Below the pieces are notes generated by a model, which made no database searches, was not told the DNA's origin, and worked only from the letters and a program-made list of their open reading frames with translations. A stretch of DNA of 64,000 nucleotides from Mycteria americana (taxonomy: Eukaryota > Chordata > Aves > Ciconiiformes > Ciconiidae): NCBI RefSeq assembly GCF_035582795.1, contig NC_134373.1, positions 14,964,001 through 15,028,000 of the forward strand, written 5' to 3'. This document shows positions 12,679 to 24,978 of this stretch, piece by piece. Position numbers and translations under genes: made by a program. The first letter of the stretch is position 1, and each line of letters opens with the position of its first letter.

Positions 12679-12856
12679 TTGCAGTCGTGCTTTTCGATTT
12701 CAAAGTGAGGGTTGAAGTTGAGGATGATCTTCTGGTTGGATTCAGGGGCGTAGATGACCCACTCGCAGTTCTGGTGGGAGGGGTAGTCATTGGGGTACCC
12801 CGGGGAGGTGATGTAACCGGCATCCTTGGAGTTCAGGCGGCCCCCGCACGGCTGAG
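12679..12856 (-). CDS. NRP2: NRP2 coding exon 2: N-terminal half of CUB domain a1
   Basis: This exon encodes the start of the first extracellular CUB (a1) domain of neuropilin-2, which takes part in semaphorin binding. Seen on the minus strand: a pyrimidine-rich acceptor ending TCTCTGCAG at 12857, then 178 nt, then an AA/GTAAGA donor at 12678-12677. The reading frame carries 58 full codons from QPCGGRLNSKDAGYITSPGY to FEIEKHDC. It enters in phase 1 (completing an Ala codon with exon 1) and leaves in phase 2 (AA of a Lys codon). PCGGRL, the SPGYPNDYP turn and the HQNCEW strand are hallmark CUB/neuropilin motifs. The NSKDAGYI run and HFEIEKHDC point to NRP2 rather than NRP1. Cysteines fall at joined residues 28, 55 and 83; in the family the first two pair, and Cys83 pairs with a cysteine in exon 3. 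Exon 3 is not in this window. Confidence 0.95.
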
Positions 12857-14630
12857 CTGCAGAGAGACAGAAGGGAACAAGGCATCGAAACGGGTTCTGG
12901 GCATCGGCCGCGCACAGCTGGTCCCTCCGGGCCGCTGCTAGGGGTGGTCTGATAAAGGCCATTCTCCAGGCCGTTGACATCCGTTTGGTACTCTAATATT
13001 TCATATTAATCTCTGAGCAAGGGCAGTTATTCTACCCAACAAACCTACTCCTTTTCCCCTCCACCTTCTGCCACACTTACGTACTACATTTCACACAGAC
13101 CAGAAAAGAGAAATAAACGCTTTCCCGAGGCAATTACAGAGCCATAAAGTAAGAGACAAGTTGATATCAGATCATCTGGAGCCGACTCATTTTATCCCTT
13201 CTTTAGCATCCTTTGCAAGCTGCTCTGTGGCAGTTTCCCACAGCTGCCTTGAGAGACACCAAAATTTGGACGCTTATGACCCTCAGTACAGCTGCAGGAG
13301 TGCAGAAAAATTTGCTCGTCCCCAGGAAGGAAACTGAGGCACGGCAGGGCTGATGGCAAGCCCAGGCCCACGGGCATGGCTGGTGGCAGAGGCGAGGACA
13401 GCCCTTCTCCTCTTGCTGTGCTCTCCCTCCCCAACCCCGCCTGCCCCCACCACCCCATCTGGCAGATCGGCCTCCCAAAACCTTTCAAGCTAACCCAGCC
13501 GTTGGAATTGCAGACGCGGATAATCAGCAGTGGTGGTTTTGTGGGGCTAGCCCACAAATGGCTGGCAATGGCTGCGTGGTGAACGGAGGAAGCACTCTCA
13601 GCTTTGGGTTAGAACAGGCCCTGGAGGGTGATTTCATCTTCAAAAAAACATTTAATCTCATGAACGCTGCAAATCAAATTTATTATTGCATTACTTGCTG
13701 GGAGGAAAATCTGCATCACAGGGTCAATTGATAACGCACTGCAAATCCCAACAAAGTCCCTTTCTCCACAGGGCCCCTACTGCGTGCCTCTCGCTGTCCC
13801 CCTCCCCTGCCACCGCCCCGTCCCAGCGCCACAGCCCCACGGGCTGTCACAGCTGCCCCCAGAAGACAACATTGCCTCCTCACACCCAGCAAAACGGACA
13901 AAAACCAGCAAAATGGGCAAAACCCACCAAAACCCTAAGCCCCCCCACAGGGCAGGCCGCCAGGAATGCAGGGTGACCCTAGTCCCCTGTTGCAAAAAGG
14001 CTTTCCCCTGCCTGACAATAAGCAATGGGGTACAACACGGGACGCAAACCCTCGTGGGTTGTCCCCCCTGCGGGGCTGTCCCCACAGCCTCCCCTCACTC
14101 CCGGAGGGCACGTGTCCCGCAGGAGGGTGCGGGTGGGCTTTCCCGGGGCCCAGATGCGCACACCTTGGGATGGGGCCCAAGGCACATCCCGTGCCCCCGG
14201 GGGAGCTGAGGCACAGGAGGAGCATCACCCTCGTGCAGGAGAGTAACCAGACGTCCCGCATCCCATCGGCTCTGCGGGCCGAGGGTGCCCGCGGTGCTCC
14301 CCACCGCCCCGGCCCCGAGGGATGTTCCTGTCCCTCCTGCAGCGGCACTCGCTGCAAAGCCCTGGGACCGCCCGGGAGAAGCAAGGCAGCGCCAAGACTC
14401 GTGTGGGCTTAACCCCACGCAGCGGGTCCAGCTCCGTCCCTCTGCCATGGGGTGCGCCAGGCCCCAGGGGTGTCCCCTGCCAGGCTGTCACGGGTCTGCC
14501 CGCTCTTGGTGGGGACATCCCAGCCCGCCCTCAAACTGCCCTCTTGCCGGAGCCAACACGAGCAGCAGGAGCGAGGCAGGACCCCTTGGCAGCACTGCTT
14601 CCTGGAAAAAAGCACTTTGAATAAACAACC

Positions 14631-14663
14631 TGCTGCCTGCACGCTGCCTGCATGCTGCCTGCA
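14631..14663 (+). repeat. 11-bp tandem repeat, three copies
   Basis: TGCTGCCTGCA, CGCTGCCTGCA, TGCTGCCTGCA in direct succession in NRP2 intron 1. Confidence 0.9.
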
Positions 14664-16304
14664 GAAAACGCACGTGCCCTGTGCGGGAACAAGGGCAACA
14701 GGAGGGCCCTTCGTGGGGGAGCGAGGCTTCCTTCGCCATGAAAAAGCACTGTCTCGGTTTCCCCCATATTTTTCATGCCCTCTAACACATTCATTCTTCA
14801 AAATAACTTTCTTCTCACGCACCCAAAGGCATCTCTGCAGCCTTCCCTTTTTTCTTAAAATAATCCTGTAAGTATCCTGAAAAATATGAGGGGAAAAATC
14901 ACAACACCACCATGGAAGAGCTGAGAATACCAAGAAACATCTGGTTTTGTTCCACAGGAGAGCTTGCTCAACACACAAACATTTACAAACCTACGTTCTT
15001 GCACAAATCTCTTCTCTCAGCAAGGCATATTTGCCCACACACGTGTCTATGTGGGTTTGGGGGGGAGAGAGGGAGAAAGAGAGACCTTCACGTGGAAGGA
15101 AGAAATTCACGGACTTGTTGACATCAATGTACAAATAGACGTGTAATTCACACTTCACTCATGTACGCACTTTCACACCTTCTCATAAAAATTCACACCT
15201 CGTTTGCACACATGTCCACCCCCTCCAGCAAAGAGAAATATTCAAGCTGCAGATTATTTTTCTTGGAAAGGGCAAAGTCTCGAAGCAATGAAAATACAGT
15301 CAATCCTTCCACACCTCGTCATCCCCTCCCCGTCTCTCCAGCTCTCACACACATGCTACCCGCTAGGCTGATACCACCAACATCACCCACCACTCAGAAG
15401 CTGCTAGCCCCTTACTCACGCTGGATACTATGAATACTCTGTGAGCCCTTGCAACTCAACCAGCTGGAGGGGAACTGCAATGTGAACAGGGGTGTCAGGC
15501 TCCAGCTTGCTCCGGCTCTTCCCTGGCAAATGAACCCAGGAGCAGAAACCCAGGTTCACCCTGATCTCAAAACCTCTCCCTTGCCCCGTGAGGCCATCGC
15601 AGGTCAGCGGGACGGAGCTAAGGAAATCCATGGGCTTGATCCTGATTTCAGGCCAGCTTGGTGCCCAAGTTAAACTGCTGGTGCCGGCGAGGACAGCCTG
15701 AGTGAGAGGGGCTGGAGCCCAGCTCTCTGCAGCTGTGGTCTCTGCAGCAAAATGGGACAAGCAGGCGAAACCCCTGAGCGGACAGGAGCACCAGCCACAT
15801 CCCTCAGGTGTTCGGATACCAACAGGAAAATTTCACCATCTTTCTGCAGCAGGGAAAGCCTTCCACCTGCAGGAAAGCTTACCTGTGCCTCTCAGAGGAA
15901 CAGTTTTTGTCCTCTCATTCATCCCTCCCCAAGAAGGTCCAGAGAAATGAAGGGGGCTACTCCAGTACAGCGCTGCCTTGTCCATGCACAGCACCAAGCC
16001 ATGTGGTGGGCAATGGCGTACCAGGGAACCCGGGGCTTTTTAGAGTTACCTGAAGAGGCAAAATGACTTTAGTATCTTTGTAATTGTTCTGTCGGGCTTT
16101 TTCTGTTTTGATTCACTGGTATCTAGCAGATAAACACCTGCAACAAAAAAATCTATCACTGTGCCCACTGACGGGCAAAAGGTTTGCCTCAGCACACATG
16201 CCAACCACTGGCTTTCTGTATAAGATCAGGCCTGTTTTGTACACAGTAGAGGGTCAAGCTTCTACATAAATGTGTCCTTTCAAACTGATGCATTGAATCC
16301 ACGC

Positions 16305-16312
<8 letters not shown>

Positions 16313-16336
<24 letters not shown>

Positions 16337-16337
16337 G
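16313..16337 (+). repeat. A25 homopolymer tract
   Basis: Twenty-five consecutive A residues in NRP2 intron 1. It could be the tail of an old retrocopy on the plus strand, but no recognisable gene body, poly(A) signal or target-site duplication was seen next to it, so it is called a simple repeat. Confidence 0.9.
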
Positions 16338-19300
16338 TGAGTGGCACGGCTACTGCCTAGGCTGTATGCTTCGGAAGCAAGACGTGCTCCATAGCTAATG
16401 GGCTCTGGCAGCTTTTGCCAGCCCTGAATTCACTTAATAAAATTAAAATTAAATTCTGAAGTATAAGCCAAGACTGCCAGGTGCGTGGGACATCCCATTG
16501 CTCAGTAAGCAAAATGCAGGCGTTGAAAGCAAACTGCCAGCCCGCATGTCGGAGGGGCCAGTGGAGTGCTGTGCTGATGGCAAGGCCATGGGAGAGCAGC
16601 CGGACTCCTCAACGGAGGCTACAGAGGTCAGCGCTCCCCGGCAGTGTCGGAGCAGGCCGTGTTCAGGATGGGAAATCCCCAGATCCCTTCCTTTGTTAAG
16701 GCCCACCACATGACTTCCATTATCCCAGCAACCCTCTCCTTGCAGGACCACCCCAACAGGGGAACTACACCAAAGGACGACAACCAAGCCATAGAGATGG
16801 GAAAGGAAGACCTGGAGAAGCTCATGAGGGCAGACTCCTGCAAACGCCGCAGCGTATGGTGGGCAACTCCAAAGTTTCCCACGGAGATGGTATCAGCAGC
16901 TAAGCTCCTCACCCTTTGCGAGGGGCAGACCCCTCTTTCCCTGCCCTGACCTGCTGGAGACATCCAGGCTGACGAAGTCTCCCCCTGCCTCCCCTGGGCT
17001 GCAACGAGCAATCATCACTCAGGGGACCCCAAAATAACAGCCAGACCCCATCAACCTCCACCCACGCTTGGGGTTTTGCAGCTCTGCAGCTCATCAGCAC
17101 ACACTGCAACCTCAGGCCGGGAGCAGAGTGTTCTCCTACTTGAATTTCCTGCCGATTAAACCCCTCTGGATTTCCCTCACCCCAGGAGAGCAGGGCTCAC
17201 TGTTATTGTTGGACCTTCAACACAGAAACTAAAGCCAACTCTGCCTGTAACAAAAATAATCATCACCAGAGAGGCCCATTTCACAACAAACACACATACT
17301 ACAGCCTCTCAGAGCTTGTAGCATCCAGCAGAAAACTATCACACGTTTTGATCTGCTGGGTTCAGTTTACTTTGGGGATGTAATTTAGGGCTGTGCACAA
17401 AATTTAAGGCGTTCTTGTTGCCTCAGAGGCAAGCAGCAGCATCAGTGTCAGTGCTACTCGGAAAGAGCAGCCTTTGGGGCAACCCATGAGGGCAAAGGAG
17501 CAAGGGAGAGAGCTCCCGGGGGTCCCGCGGCAGAGGGATGCAGTGCCTGGCCTCATCTGTTCCTCGCCTGGGGCCCTCACAGCCGAGCTCCGCACTCTCA
17601 TCCCACCACTGCAGGTTTCTATGTCCCGGGATTCGGCGCTGGGCAGAGGAGATTTACCCTGCCAACCCTCCGACAGCGCAGCTAAATACGAGTCCTGGCA
17701 CACACGACCTACCGCTCTCAGAGCTGCTGAACTTGGCGCGAGCCCTGTGCAGCAAACCCCGCGTTTCAGTCCCGTTAGAGTCAAACAGCTCTTCAAGAAG
17801 AAGAGTTTTTCAAGGTCCACGTGCGTCCAAGCGCTTTGCCAAACCCTGGCATGGAGGGGAGAAACAGATCTCTTCTGCCACAGATTCATGACTATTAATG
17901 TTCATCCTGCCTCATTCCCCAGGCTCTGGCCCTGGGGGAGTCTGGGCATGGCTAACGTGGCAGGGGCTCTCACCCCAAACCGTACGACAACTTTCACATC
18001 AGGCAGGAACACAAATGCAAACTCTTGGATTTAAATGATACAGCTTAGCCACTGGCCAAGGAGAGAGAAATAGTGCAGAGGAAGCTAATATGATTAGATA
18101 TTTTATCCCCAGTAGCATAGATCATTTTAGCAGAAGCGTGTTTGCTTTGGATTGTGAGATAAAGCTTCAAAGGCTTCCTGAACAAATTAATGGACAAACA
18201 CACCCAAACAACACAAAGCACTTGCACATTTCATCCCAGAGCGGTACCCACATCCACGTCTTGGGATATCACACAACCCGGGAAAGTCCCCTGAACATTT
18301 CATTGAGGGCCTTTATCAGTTTAACAAAAATTTCACTTAAAAGTAGAGGCACAGCAAAGCAGAATTTAAAGACTGCTTTTGTGATCTGAACTAGGATTTT
18401 GTTTGATTCAAAGCGTCTCAAGCCTGTCACGAGACAGGCTCATAAAAACGCTGTCTGGGCTTAAGCAAGAAAGGAACACGCCAATCCATCAGTTGAGGAA
18501 TGCAGCCATTTGACCACTTCCTAAGGCAACTGGGGAGGGATGCAATATATTCACTTTATAGCGCTGGACAGCAGTGAGGGGGGAACGCCAGAAGGCTCAG
18601 CAAATGGAACATTTTAGCTGTGAGCCTTTGCAAAAAGAGATCATTTAAAATTATTTTCAAATAAGAAGGGAGCGTTGGAGGGAGGAAGAGAGAGAAGGAG
18701 ATTTGGAGATTTCTGATATCTGCACTTTCTTTGCCATGTTAATCCACAGAAGAATTAAGTAGAAACCTGAAGACCTACTCAAGCTTCACCATGGAAAATG
18801 AGAGGCCAAATCCTGCATGCAAATCCAGGTAATTTTCTTTGAAATCACTGGAGTTCAGCTGATTTCCACCCCTGTGGTTCTGGATAGCCGCTTTCCAGGG
18901 GCTGGCATTGCCTTGTACCACTTGAGTCAGTGGCAACCTTGACCTTTAAATGTTGCCACTTTGGGGTTTTGGTGTTTTTTCCCCCTCAAATCTTGTATCT
19001 TTGATGAGATCCTGGTTCTACATGGTGCCACCTCCACTAACTTTGTTATTTGTCATCTTATATCACAGGAAAATGCAATTCCAATAGGGCAACTGGCTTA
19101 ATAGTGTTAGTCTTTATATAGATACGTGTGTACACAATTCTCCTGGCTTGCCTGCGAATGTAATCTGTGGGTCTGGAATTACAACTCCCGGCTACTCTGG
19201 TAATCATTCAAGAGAGCGCGTGAGTGTGTGCGTGCATGTGCAAGGGAGGGGAATAATTGCATACTGAACTTGCAGGGATCATGCCTGTTTCTCCTGCCTC

Positions 19301-20018
19301 TGTGTTAGGCTCCCAAGGGTTTGAAATCTCGTGGAAACACACTGCCGTCTCCCAGGAATAGGTGGCAGCTTCAGAAGACCTTCAAGCTGCAGATCAGGCA
19401 GTTTTGGGGGAAACCTCACCAGTACTGCAGGCAGGGAAACAGAGACTCGGGGAAGCTGGAAGGCTCAGAGCAGAGGCAGAAATAAAGCAAAGGCTTCCTG
19501 CCTGGCAGCCTGCCACCCTACCTGTGGGCTACACCAGCCAATAATAAGAGGATGAAACAATTTGCTGAGCCACCCCCATGAATGCTATCAATAACAGGCT
19601 GGTTCGAAGGCCATGGAGGAAAAGCAAGAGACTTTTCTAATTCCACACATTAAAGAGCGAGCCATGGATTCACCTAGGATTTCTGTCTAAAGAGCTTCAG
19701 GCCTGATGAAAGGTGTTCAATGCCTCCGAAATACTAATTAGTATTGTTATTACAACAATTCCAAGACAAAAAAAAGCGCCTATCTCATCTCTCATCTCCT
19801 GCACCCTCCCAGCTCCCTCACACCTTTCGAGCCCATCTGTCAGGGTCTGTTCTTCACAAAAACTGAATCCTGGCTTTCCCCACCAGGCAATGGCAGTTTA
19901 TTCCTGCCTCTTCCCAAAGTGGCTGGCAGAGTCTCTCCGAATCCCACACCACCCCTGGCTCAGCCCTCCCTCCCAAGGGCCCTGTCGGAGCCGCAGAGCA
20001 AAACCCGGTGCCTCGGCA

Positions 20019-20063
20019 GGGGATGGGATGGGAAGGGAAGGGATGGGATGGGATGGGGTGGGA
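20019..20063 (+). repeat. GGGAT/GGGAA-type short tandem array
   Basis: Degenerate pentamer array of GGGAT, GGGAA and GGGGT units, about nine copies, within NRP2 intron 1. Confidence 0.85.
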
Positions 20064-22422
20064 AGCAGCTCCTCCGGAGCCACCCGGGGAGAGACCCTGC
20101 CGCAGCTCCCTCCACGCACGCTGCCGAGCAGCAGCGGCTTCAGCCTTTATGACTGCTTGCTCAAATCCAGCTACTGCTGAGCCTCACTACTAGCGGCGAA
20201 GTTATTACACATTCTGGCGAGTGTCTTAAACACATTGTTTCCTGCTGAGCACATATTCAGCGGCCGAACAGAAAGAGAGGAAAGCAGGAGCGAGCCTGGG
20301 GGTGTGCATGAAGGAGAAAGTTGCCGAGGGACTCTGGGCGCAGGAGGGAGAGTGCGGGGAAGGGAAGGAGGCAGGAGTGTGTGCGTGGCAGGCAGCAAGG
20401 TAGGGGGACTGGAAGGGCTCTGTGTGTAAGAGAAAAGGTAGAGATTTGTGTGCTTGTGAAGAGAGAGGAGGAACCAGGGAGACAGTAAGTGTGTGCGTAT
20501 GTGTCTATATACACAAGTGGTTGGGGTTTTCCTCCCTCCTCTCCCCACAGGCATCCCCTAAAAACCAGAGTCCAAAGGAACCTTTCAATAAAATGTAAGC
20601 AGAGTGAAAGGACAGCGTCCTTTTGGCTTCACCATGTTCCTAGGAGGGACGTAGAGAAAGGCAGGCATTCAAGCCCCACACAGACAGCAGTTCACAGCTA
20701 GGGGTGACCCACCAGAACAGCTGGGGCAGATGTCTTGCCTTTGTCTCAAATGCACGGGGAGAAAGGAGGGCAGGTTTCAAAGACCCGGAGCCCAGCACTT
20801 CATCTCTGGGGCCCATTTTCTTTGACTCATCAAGTATGAAGAGAGGGGGAGAAGCATTCAGACAGCAAGCCTCTGCAGCCATCCATCCCTGCAAGTAATA
20901 CTTTGGGCTATTCTGCATGCCGAGTCACTGCTTGTACCCCTTTCCGCAATCTGTTTGGGAAGAGGCTGCCTCACCAAGGCTGCGGTCGGGGCCCCAGCCC
21001 CGCAGCGTTACCCTAGCTGTCCTCCTCCATGCAATCCACGGGCACCGCCTGCACGTAGAAAGGGTTACAGATCCGAGTTGTGATTTCGAGTGTTTGGCCC
21101 TGTGCCTGCCGACCTCATGCTGACAAACCTCTCCTCTGTGTCTGCGCTTGTGTCTTTTCACTGCACAGGCATCAAGCCTGGCTCAGGATCCGGCCTTCTG
21201 AGATTGCGATTTGGCTCAGGCAGGGAGAAGGCTGACCCTTTGATTCTGAGTATGATTAAAACCATGCTACTGTAGCGCTAAGCCGTGTGCAACACTGCTA
21301 GCAACAGCCCTGATTTATGTTGTTGCTAGTATTGCGGTTTCCACCAGGGTGTAGACAGGGATTTCGAAAATAGCCCAGCTACCTCTTTGTCTGTGTGTGT
21401 ATTATAATTAGAAATGTGTCAAAGGGCTGTTACAGAGCGAGGGTAGAGCTGGAAACGTTCACAGCCCGCTTCTGCCCCCACCTCTGTGCCGACACCGTCA
21501 GCCCCAGCTTGGGTGTGTGCAGGCACATCAGCTCTCCACACTTCCCGGATTAGACAACTGTATTCCCGAGACCCCATGGGGACGCAGTGACGGTGACTTC
21601 ACCGCACAATGGAGAGCAAGTTTAGCAGCTTCCAGTTTGCTCTCAGGCTGCTGCAATCTGCCCCCACCATCGTGGCTAAATGCCGACTTCTTCTATTTCG
21701 ATTTCAGATAGGATCACGGGTCTCAGATATAGACGATTTATTTTCCTAGCACAGCTGGTCTGTCAGAGGTCATATAATTTGGCAGCAATCCCAGTGCTTA
21801 AAAATTAATTTTTCCTTATTAATACAACTGGGGGTCCCACAGGATAGGATCCCAGCCTTATCTGAACCTGACAGCTTCCTAAACCCCATGAAGGATGCTT
21901 TCTCCTCTCAGGCTATCTGCGATACAAGGCCACCATGTCCTGGAGCCCAGCGGCACTGGAGTTTTCTGCTAGGAAACCAACCTACCCGCCTGCCCGGAGC
22001 GGCACGCTGCTGGGACGGGGAGCGCTGCCTTCTCCGGCCCAGCAAAGCGGGTTGCTTTCTCATTTTAACCTTTTAAGTCGTGCACAAGGTACCAAACATA
22101 GAGTAAATACTGGGAAGGAGGCTGGGGGGGAGAAGGTGCAGGGCAGGGAGATGGGAAGCACCTCTGTAGAGCCCCCTGGGACCAGTATGCCTGCCTGTCG
22201 CTCCAGACACCACACACCATGATTTTTCTGTGGCAGGAAAGTTAGGAAAACAAAATGCAGCATCCTAACCTGGGTCAGAGCTCCCCACTGAGCTTGTATC
22301 AGTCGTTTTCAGTGATGCTCCTGACAACTGTCTGAATCCTAGGCTAAAAAAGCTTTTGTTCCCAGTAAGAGCCGAGTTAACAGCACAACGGGCAAAAGGC
22401 ATTACACTCAACGCTTGCGTGG

Positions 22423-22462
22423 GTGTGTGTGTGCATTTTTGCATGTGTGTGGCCGTGTGCCT
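22423..22462 (+). repeat. Imperfect TG-rich repeat
   Basis: Short interrupted (TG)n stretch with GCATTTTTGCATG between two TG blocks, in NRP2 intron 1. Confidence 0.7.
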
Positions 22463-23012
22463 GCTTGGCAGCAATTTGTTTTGGTCCCCCTCCCCACCTT
22501 GCTACATCTCCTAAGTCATTACTAAAAATACTAGCTTTTAAGCAAACTATTTGGAAGGCTTCAAGAGTGAGCTTTGCTTGGAGCTGCATAAACATCGTCT
22601 GAACGGCTCAGTACTTGGGTCACTCAAATCTGATACTTTCTTACTTGATTGCTTTTTACGGGAAGATGAAAAACACAGAGTCATGCAGCCTTCAGATTTA
22701 TCTTCCAGGGTCTCCCACCCACTCCCCTCCATGGTTATCTCAGGGTTTGCTTGGCTACATACAAATTGGCAGCTGCACTGTTTATCTCTTACTGTAGAAA
22801 TATTGCATGAGGGTTTTTTCCATGTGGATTATCATATTATTGTCTATTAAAAACATCTCCCCTCTCTACTAACCTCCCTTAGGGAACCTTAAGAGGGATT
22901 TTCGTAATGGGGGAAGGCTTTCAGATACACCAGACTGAAACATAAATCCATCTACCTCCAGCATGTTTTTCTTACTAGGCTGGCTAATTTACTGGAGCTG
23001 AGCATAGCCCGA

Positions 23013-23100
23013 TTCGCGTCCTTGGTTCCCCATACCTTTGCTCAGCCCCCCGTACCTTTTGCCCAGGTTCGCGTCCTGTTACCCCATACCTTTGCTCACT
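23013..23100 (+). repeat. Tandem duplication, period about 55 bp
   Basis: TTCGCGTCCTTGGTTCCCCA followed by TACCTTTGCTCA starts at 23013 and recurs at 23068 as TTCGCGTCCTGTTACCCCAT plus ACCTTTGCTCA. Between them a further partial echo (CCCCGTACCTTTTGCCCA) suggests more than one duplication step. It is about 1.8 kb on the intron-1 side of NRP2 exon 1. Confidence 0.85.
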
Positions 23101-24572
23101 GGGCTAGCAATAAAGTCATTGGACTGGGTTTGCAGCACCACAACAACGTCTCAGCAAACAGCTGCTGGTGTCAGCCGCAGGGAGACAACTTCCTTGCTGG
23201 CTCCAACACCATGTGATGCTCTGCTTAGCCGGGAAAACCCCGCGTTCAAATAAACATTTCTTACAGCGACTGAATGGCCTCAGAGACATGGGTGGCTCAT
23301 GAAACCCTTCCCAGCCAGAACTCCTGCTCCCGAGCCCGCTCAAGGCTAGCGGGAGGTGCAGGCACAGACACAGGCTCAGCAGCCACGGGGACCGCAGCCA
23401 GGCTGGCCAGTGCACCCTCAGGGGCGAGCCGCGGGTTACAGCCCGACCTGCTCAGCACAATGCCCGCTCCCGGAGAGCAGCCGCTGCCTCTGCAACAGGG
23501 ACCATCTGAAGAGACTGTCGCACGCAGCCGGGGCCTCCCAGGACTTTGCCCTTTCTCTTCACCCCACCGAGTGCCTATTCATTTGTTTTCCTATTTGAAC
23601 AAAAGATGGGATTTTTTTCTTTCCTTTCTAACCATAAGGAAGGAGGCGATGCCAACCGGCAACTGAACGTACACGGAGCGTGTTTGCCGGGAACGTCTGT
23701 GCTCTGCTGTTGCAAAGAGGGACTTTCTCAGGCAGCGGAGACTCCCCGCCTCCCTTTCCAAGGGGGAGCTGGTGGCCATGCCGCTTCGGGGCCGGGGCAG
23801 AGGCAGGCACCAACGCAGGCACACCGCGCCTTGCCACCCAACGCTGCCTGGCTCGGACCGCGGCTCCGGCCCCTGCGTCCCCGCGGGCTGCCTGAGGCAC
23901 GTCCCGAGGCTCCGGCTGACGGGAAGGAAAACCCACAGCTCCGCAGCTGCTGGCTTGGCACCACCGTCCTGCCAGGCAGCTCCTGGGCTGCTGACTGCCG
24001 AAGGAGCCCCGAGAGAGCGGTGGACGGCTGGGTGAGGCATATCCTTTTCCTCCAGTGACTGCTCCAGGTGGAGACCCTGCTGCCCCCCGTTAGCCAGAGC
24101 CAAAGCCAGTGGCCGGGGAGCACACGGCCCAGCCTCAGCCCGCCCTTGACCCTCTCCTGTCCCCCAGCCGAAGCAACGGGAGCGCCGGGGCTTAATCCCA
24201 GTGCCTCCTGACAGCCCAGCCTAGCTTTTAAGCGAAGAGCAGAAAAACATACTCGCGCCCCAAAACCTGCCACGAACCCGCCAGGTCCCGGGACACCCCG
24301 GCCTTTCCAAAGTAAGTGCGGGTCCCGCACGTACCGCGGGCGGGCTTTCCCGGGGGGCTGCCCGGAGGGTGCCTCCAACGGGCGGGTGCCGCTAAGCCTC
24401 GCCTGCTCCCAGCGCCGCCCTGCGCGGCTCCCGGCTGCCTGCTCCCTGCCAGATGATTTTAATTGCTCACCTAAAGTTTCCCGAGATTGCAACCGGGCCC
24501 GGGGCCGCGGGCATCCGGATGCGGGTGTCCGGGATGCGGCTGGTCCCTGCCGCTTCCCCTCCCTTCCCCGTG

Positions 24573-24590
24573 CCCCCCCCCCCCCCCCCC
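24573..24590 (+). repeat. C18 homopolymer (G18 on the NRP2 strand)
   Basis: Eighteen consecutive C residues, about 315 nt past the exon 1 donor within NRP2 intron 1 and inside the CpG island. The pre-mRNA would carry G18. Tract length should be treated with caution because long homopolymers are error-prone in sequencing. Confidence 0.9.
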
Positions 24591-24905
24591 AAACCAGCAC
24601 GCAACTTTCCAAGGCGGCTCTGTCCCCTCGCCCCTTCACGCCGGGCGATGGGAGCTGCGCGCCTTGCTGGGGGGGCTGCGCCATCCCCGCCCCGCCACAC
24701 GCACGACCCCCCCCAAAGCCCGTACTGCGAAGGCTGCGCGCCGCCGCCGATCCCTCGTTTATGCCCTATGCGATGCCCGAGGCCGGGCGAAGCCTCTGTG
24801 CGTGCGCCCGGGACCGCGCACGGGCACCCGAAACTTGGGCGGGCGGGGAGGGCTCCCTCGCCCACGCGCGGCCGGGGGCATCCCCCGCCCCGTGGGACGC
24901 CTTAC

Positions 24906-24978
24906 CTGTCTCCGCCGTGCCTCCGGAGCCGGGCAAGCACAGCCCTAGAAATCCCCACGCGAGAAGAAACGTATCCAT
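24906..24978 (-). CDS. NRP2: NRP2 coding exon 1: start codon and signal peptide
   Basis: This is the first coding exon of neuropilin-2, a single-pass membrane co-receptor for class 3 semaphorins (notably SEMA3F) and VEGF-C/VEGF-A, used in axon guidance, neural crest migration and lymphatic growth. Seen: an ATG at 24978-24976 in a strong initiation context (A at -3, G at +4). It is followed by 24 codons beginning MDTFLLAWGFLGLCLPG, a hydrophobic secretory signal, and ends after one base of codon 25 at an ACAG/GTAAG donor. The 73-nt coding length and phase-1 junction fit exactly with exon 2 at 12679-12856. Joined, the codon reads Ala and the first CUB cysteine falls at residue 28, as in mammalian NRP2. 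Signal cleavage is probably near residues 20-25. An in-frame ATG lies 41 codons upstream at 25101 (see findings); I prefer the inner ATG because it puts the signal peptide at the N-terminus. The exon sits inside a CpG island. Confidence 0.9.

Larger units (their letters stand above)
12857..24905 (-). other. NRP2: NRP2 intron 1
   Basis: About 12.0-kb phase-1 intron between the signal-peptide exon and CUB a1 exon, bounded by GTAAGG at 24905 and CAG at 12857. No further coding exon was recognised on either strand. The GC-rich stretch at 13.8-14.6 kb carries overlapping open frames in many registers but no recognisable protein. Contents noted separately: small tandem repeats at 14.6 and 23.0 kb, an A25 tract at 16.3 kb, a GGGAT-rich array at 20.0 kb, a perfect short hairpin at 18421-18440, an AT-rich candidate regulatory element at 18.1 kb, and a C18 run at 24573-24590. 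First introns of developmental genes often hold enhancers, so conservation testing is worthwhile. Confidence 0.85.

Noticed and set aside
13777..14978. Cluster of overlapping frames of 100-189 codons in both strands of NRP2 intron 1
   Set aside because: Multiple registers open at once indicate composition bias, not a gene.
16084..16337. Processed pseudogene ending in the A25 tract
   Set aside because: No recognisable parental coding sequence, poly(A) signal or target-site duplication could be found.
23728..24684. Minus-strand 318-codon open frame in NRP2 intron 1
   Set aside because: GC-driven open frame next to the CpG island, immediately past the exon 1 donor, with no domain and no splice logic.
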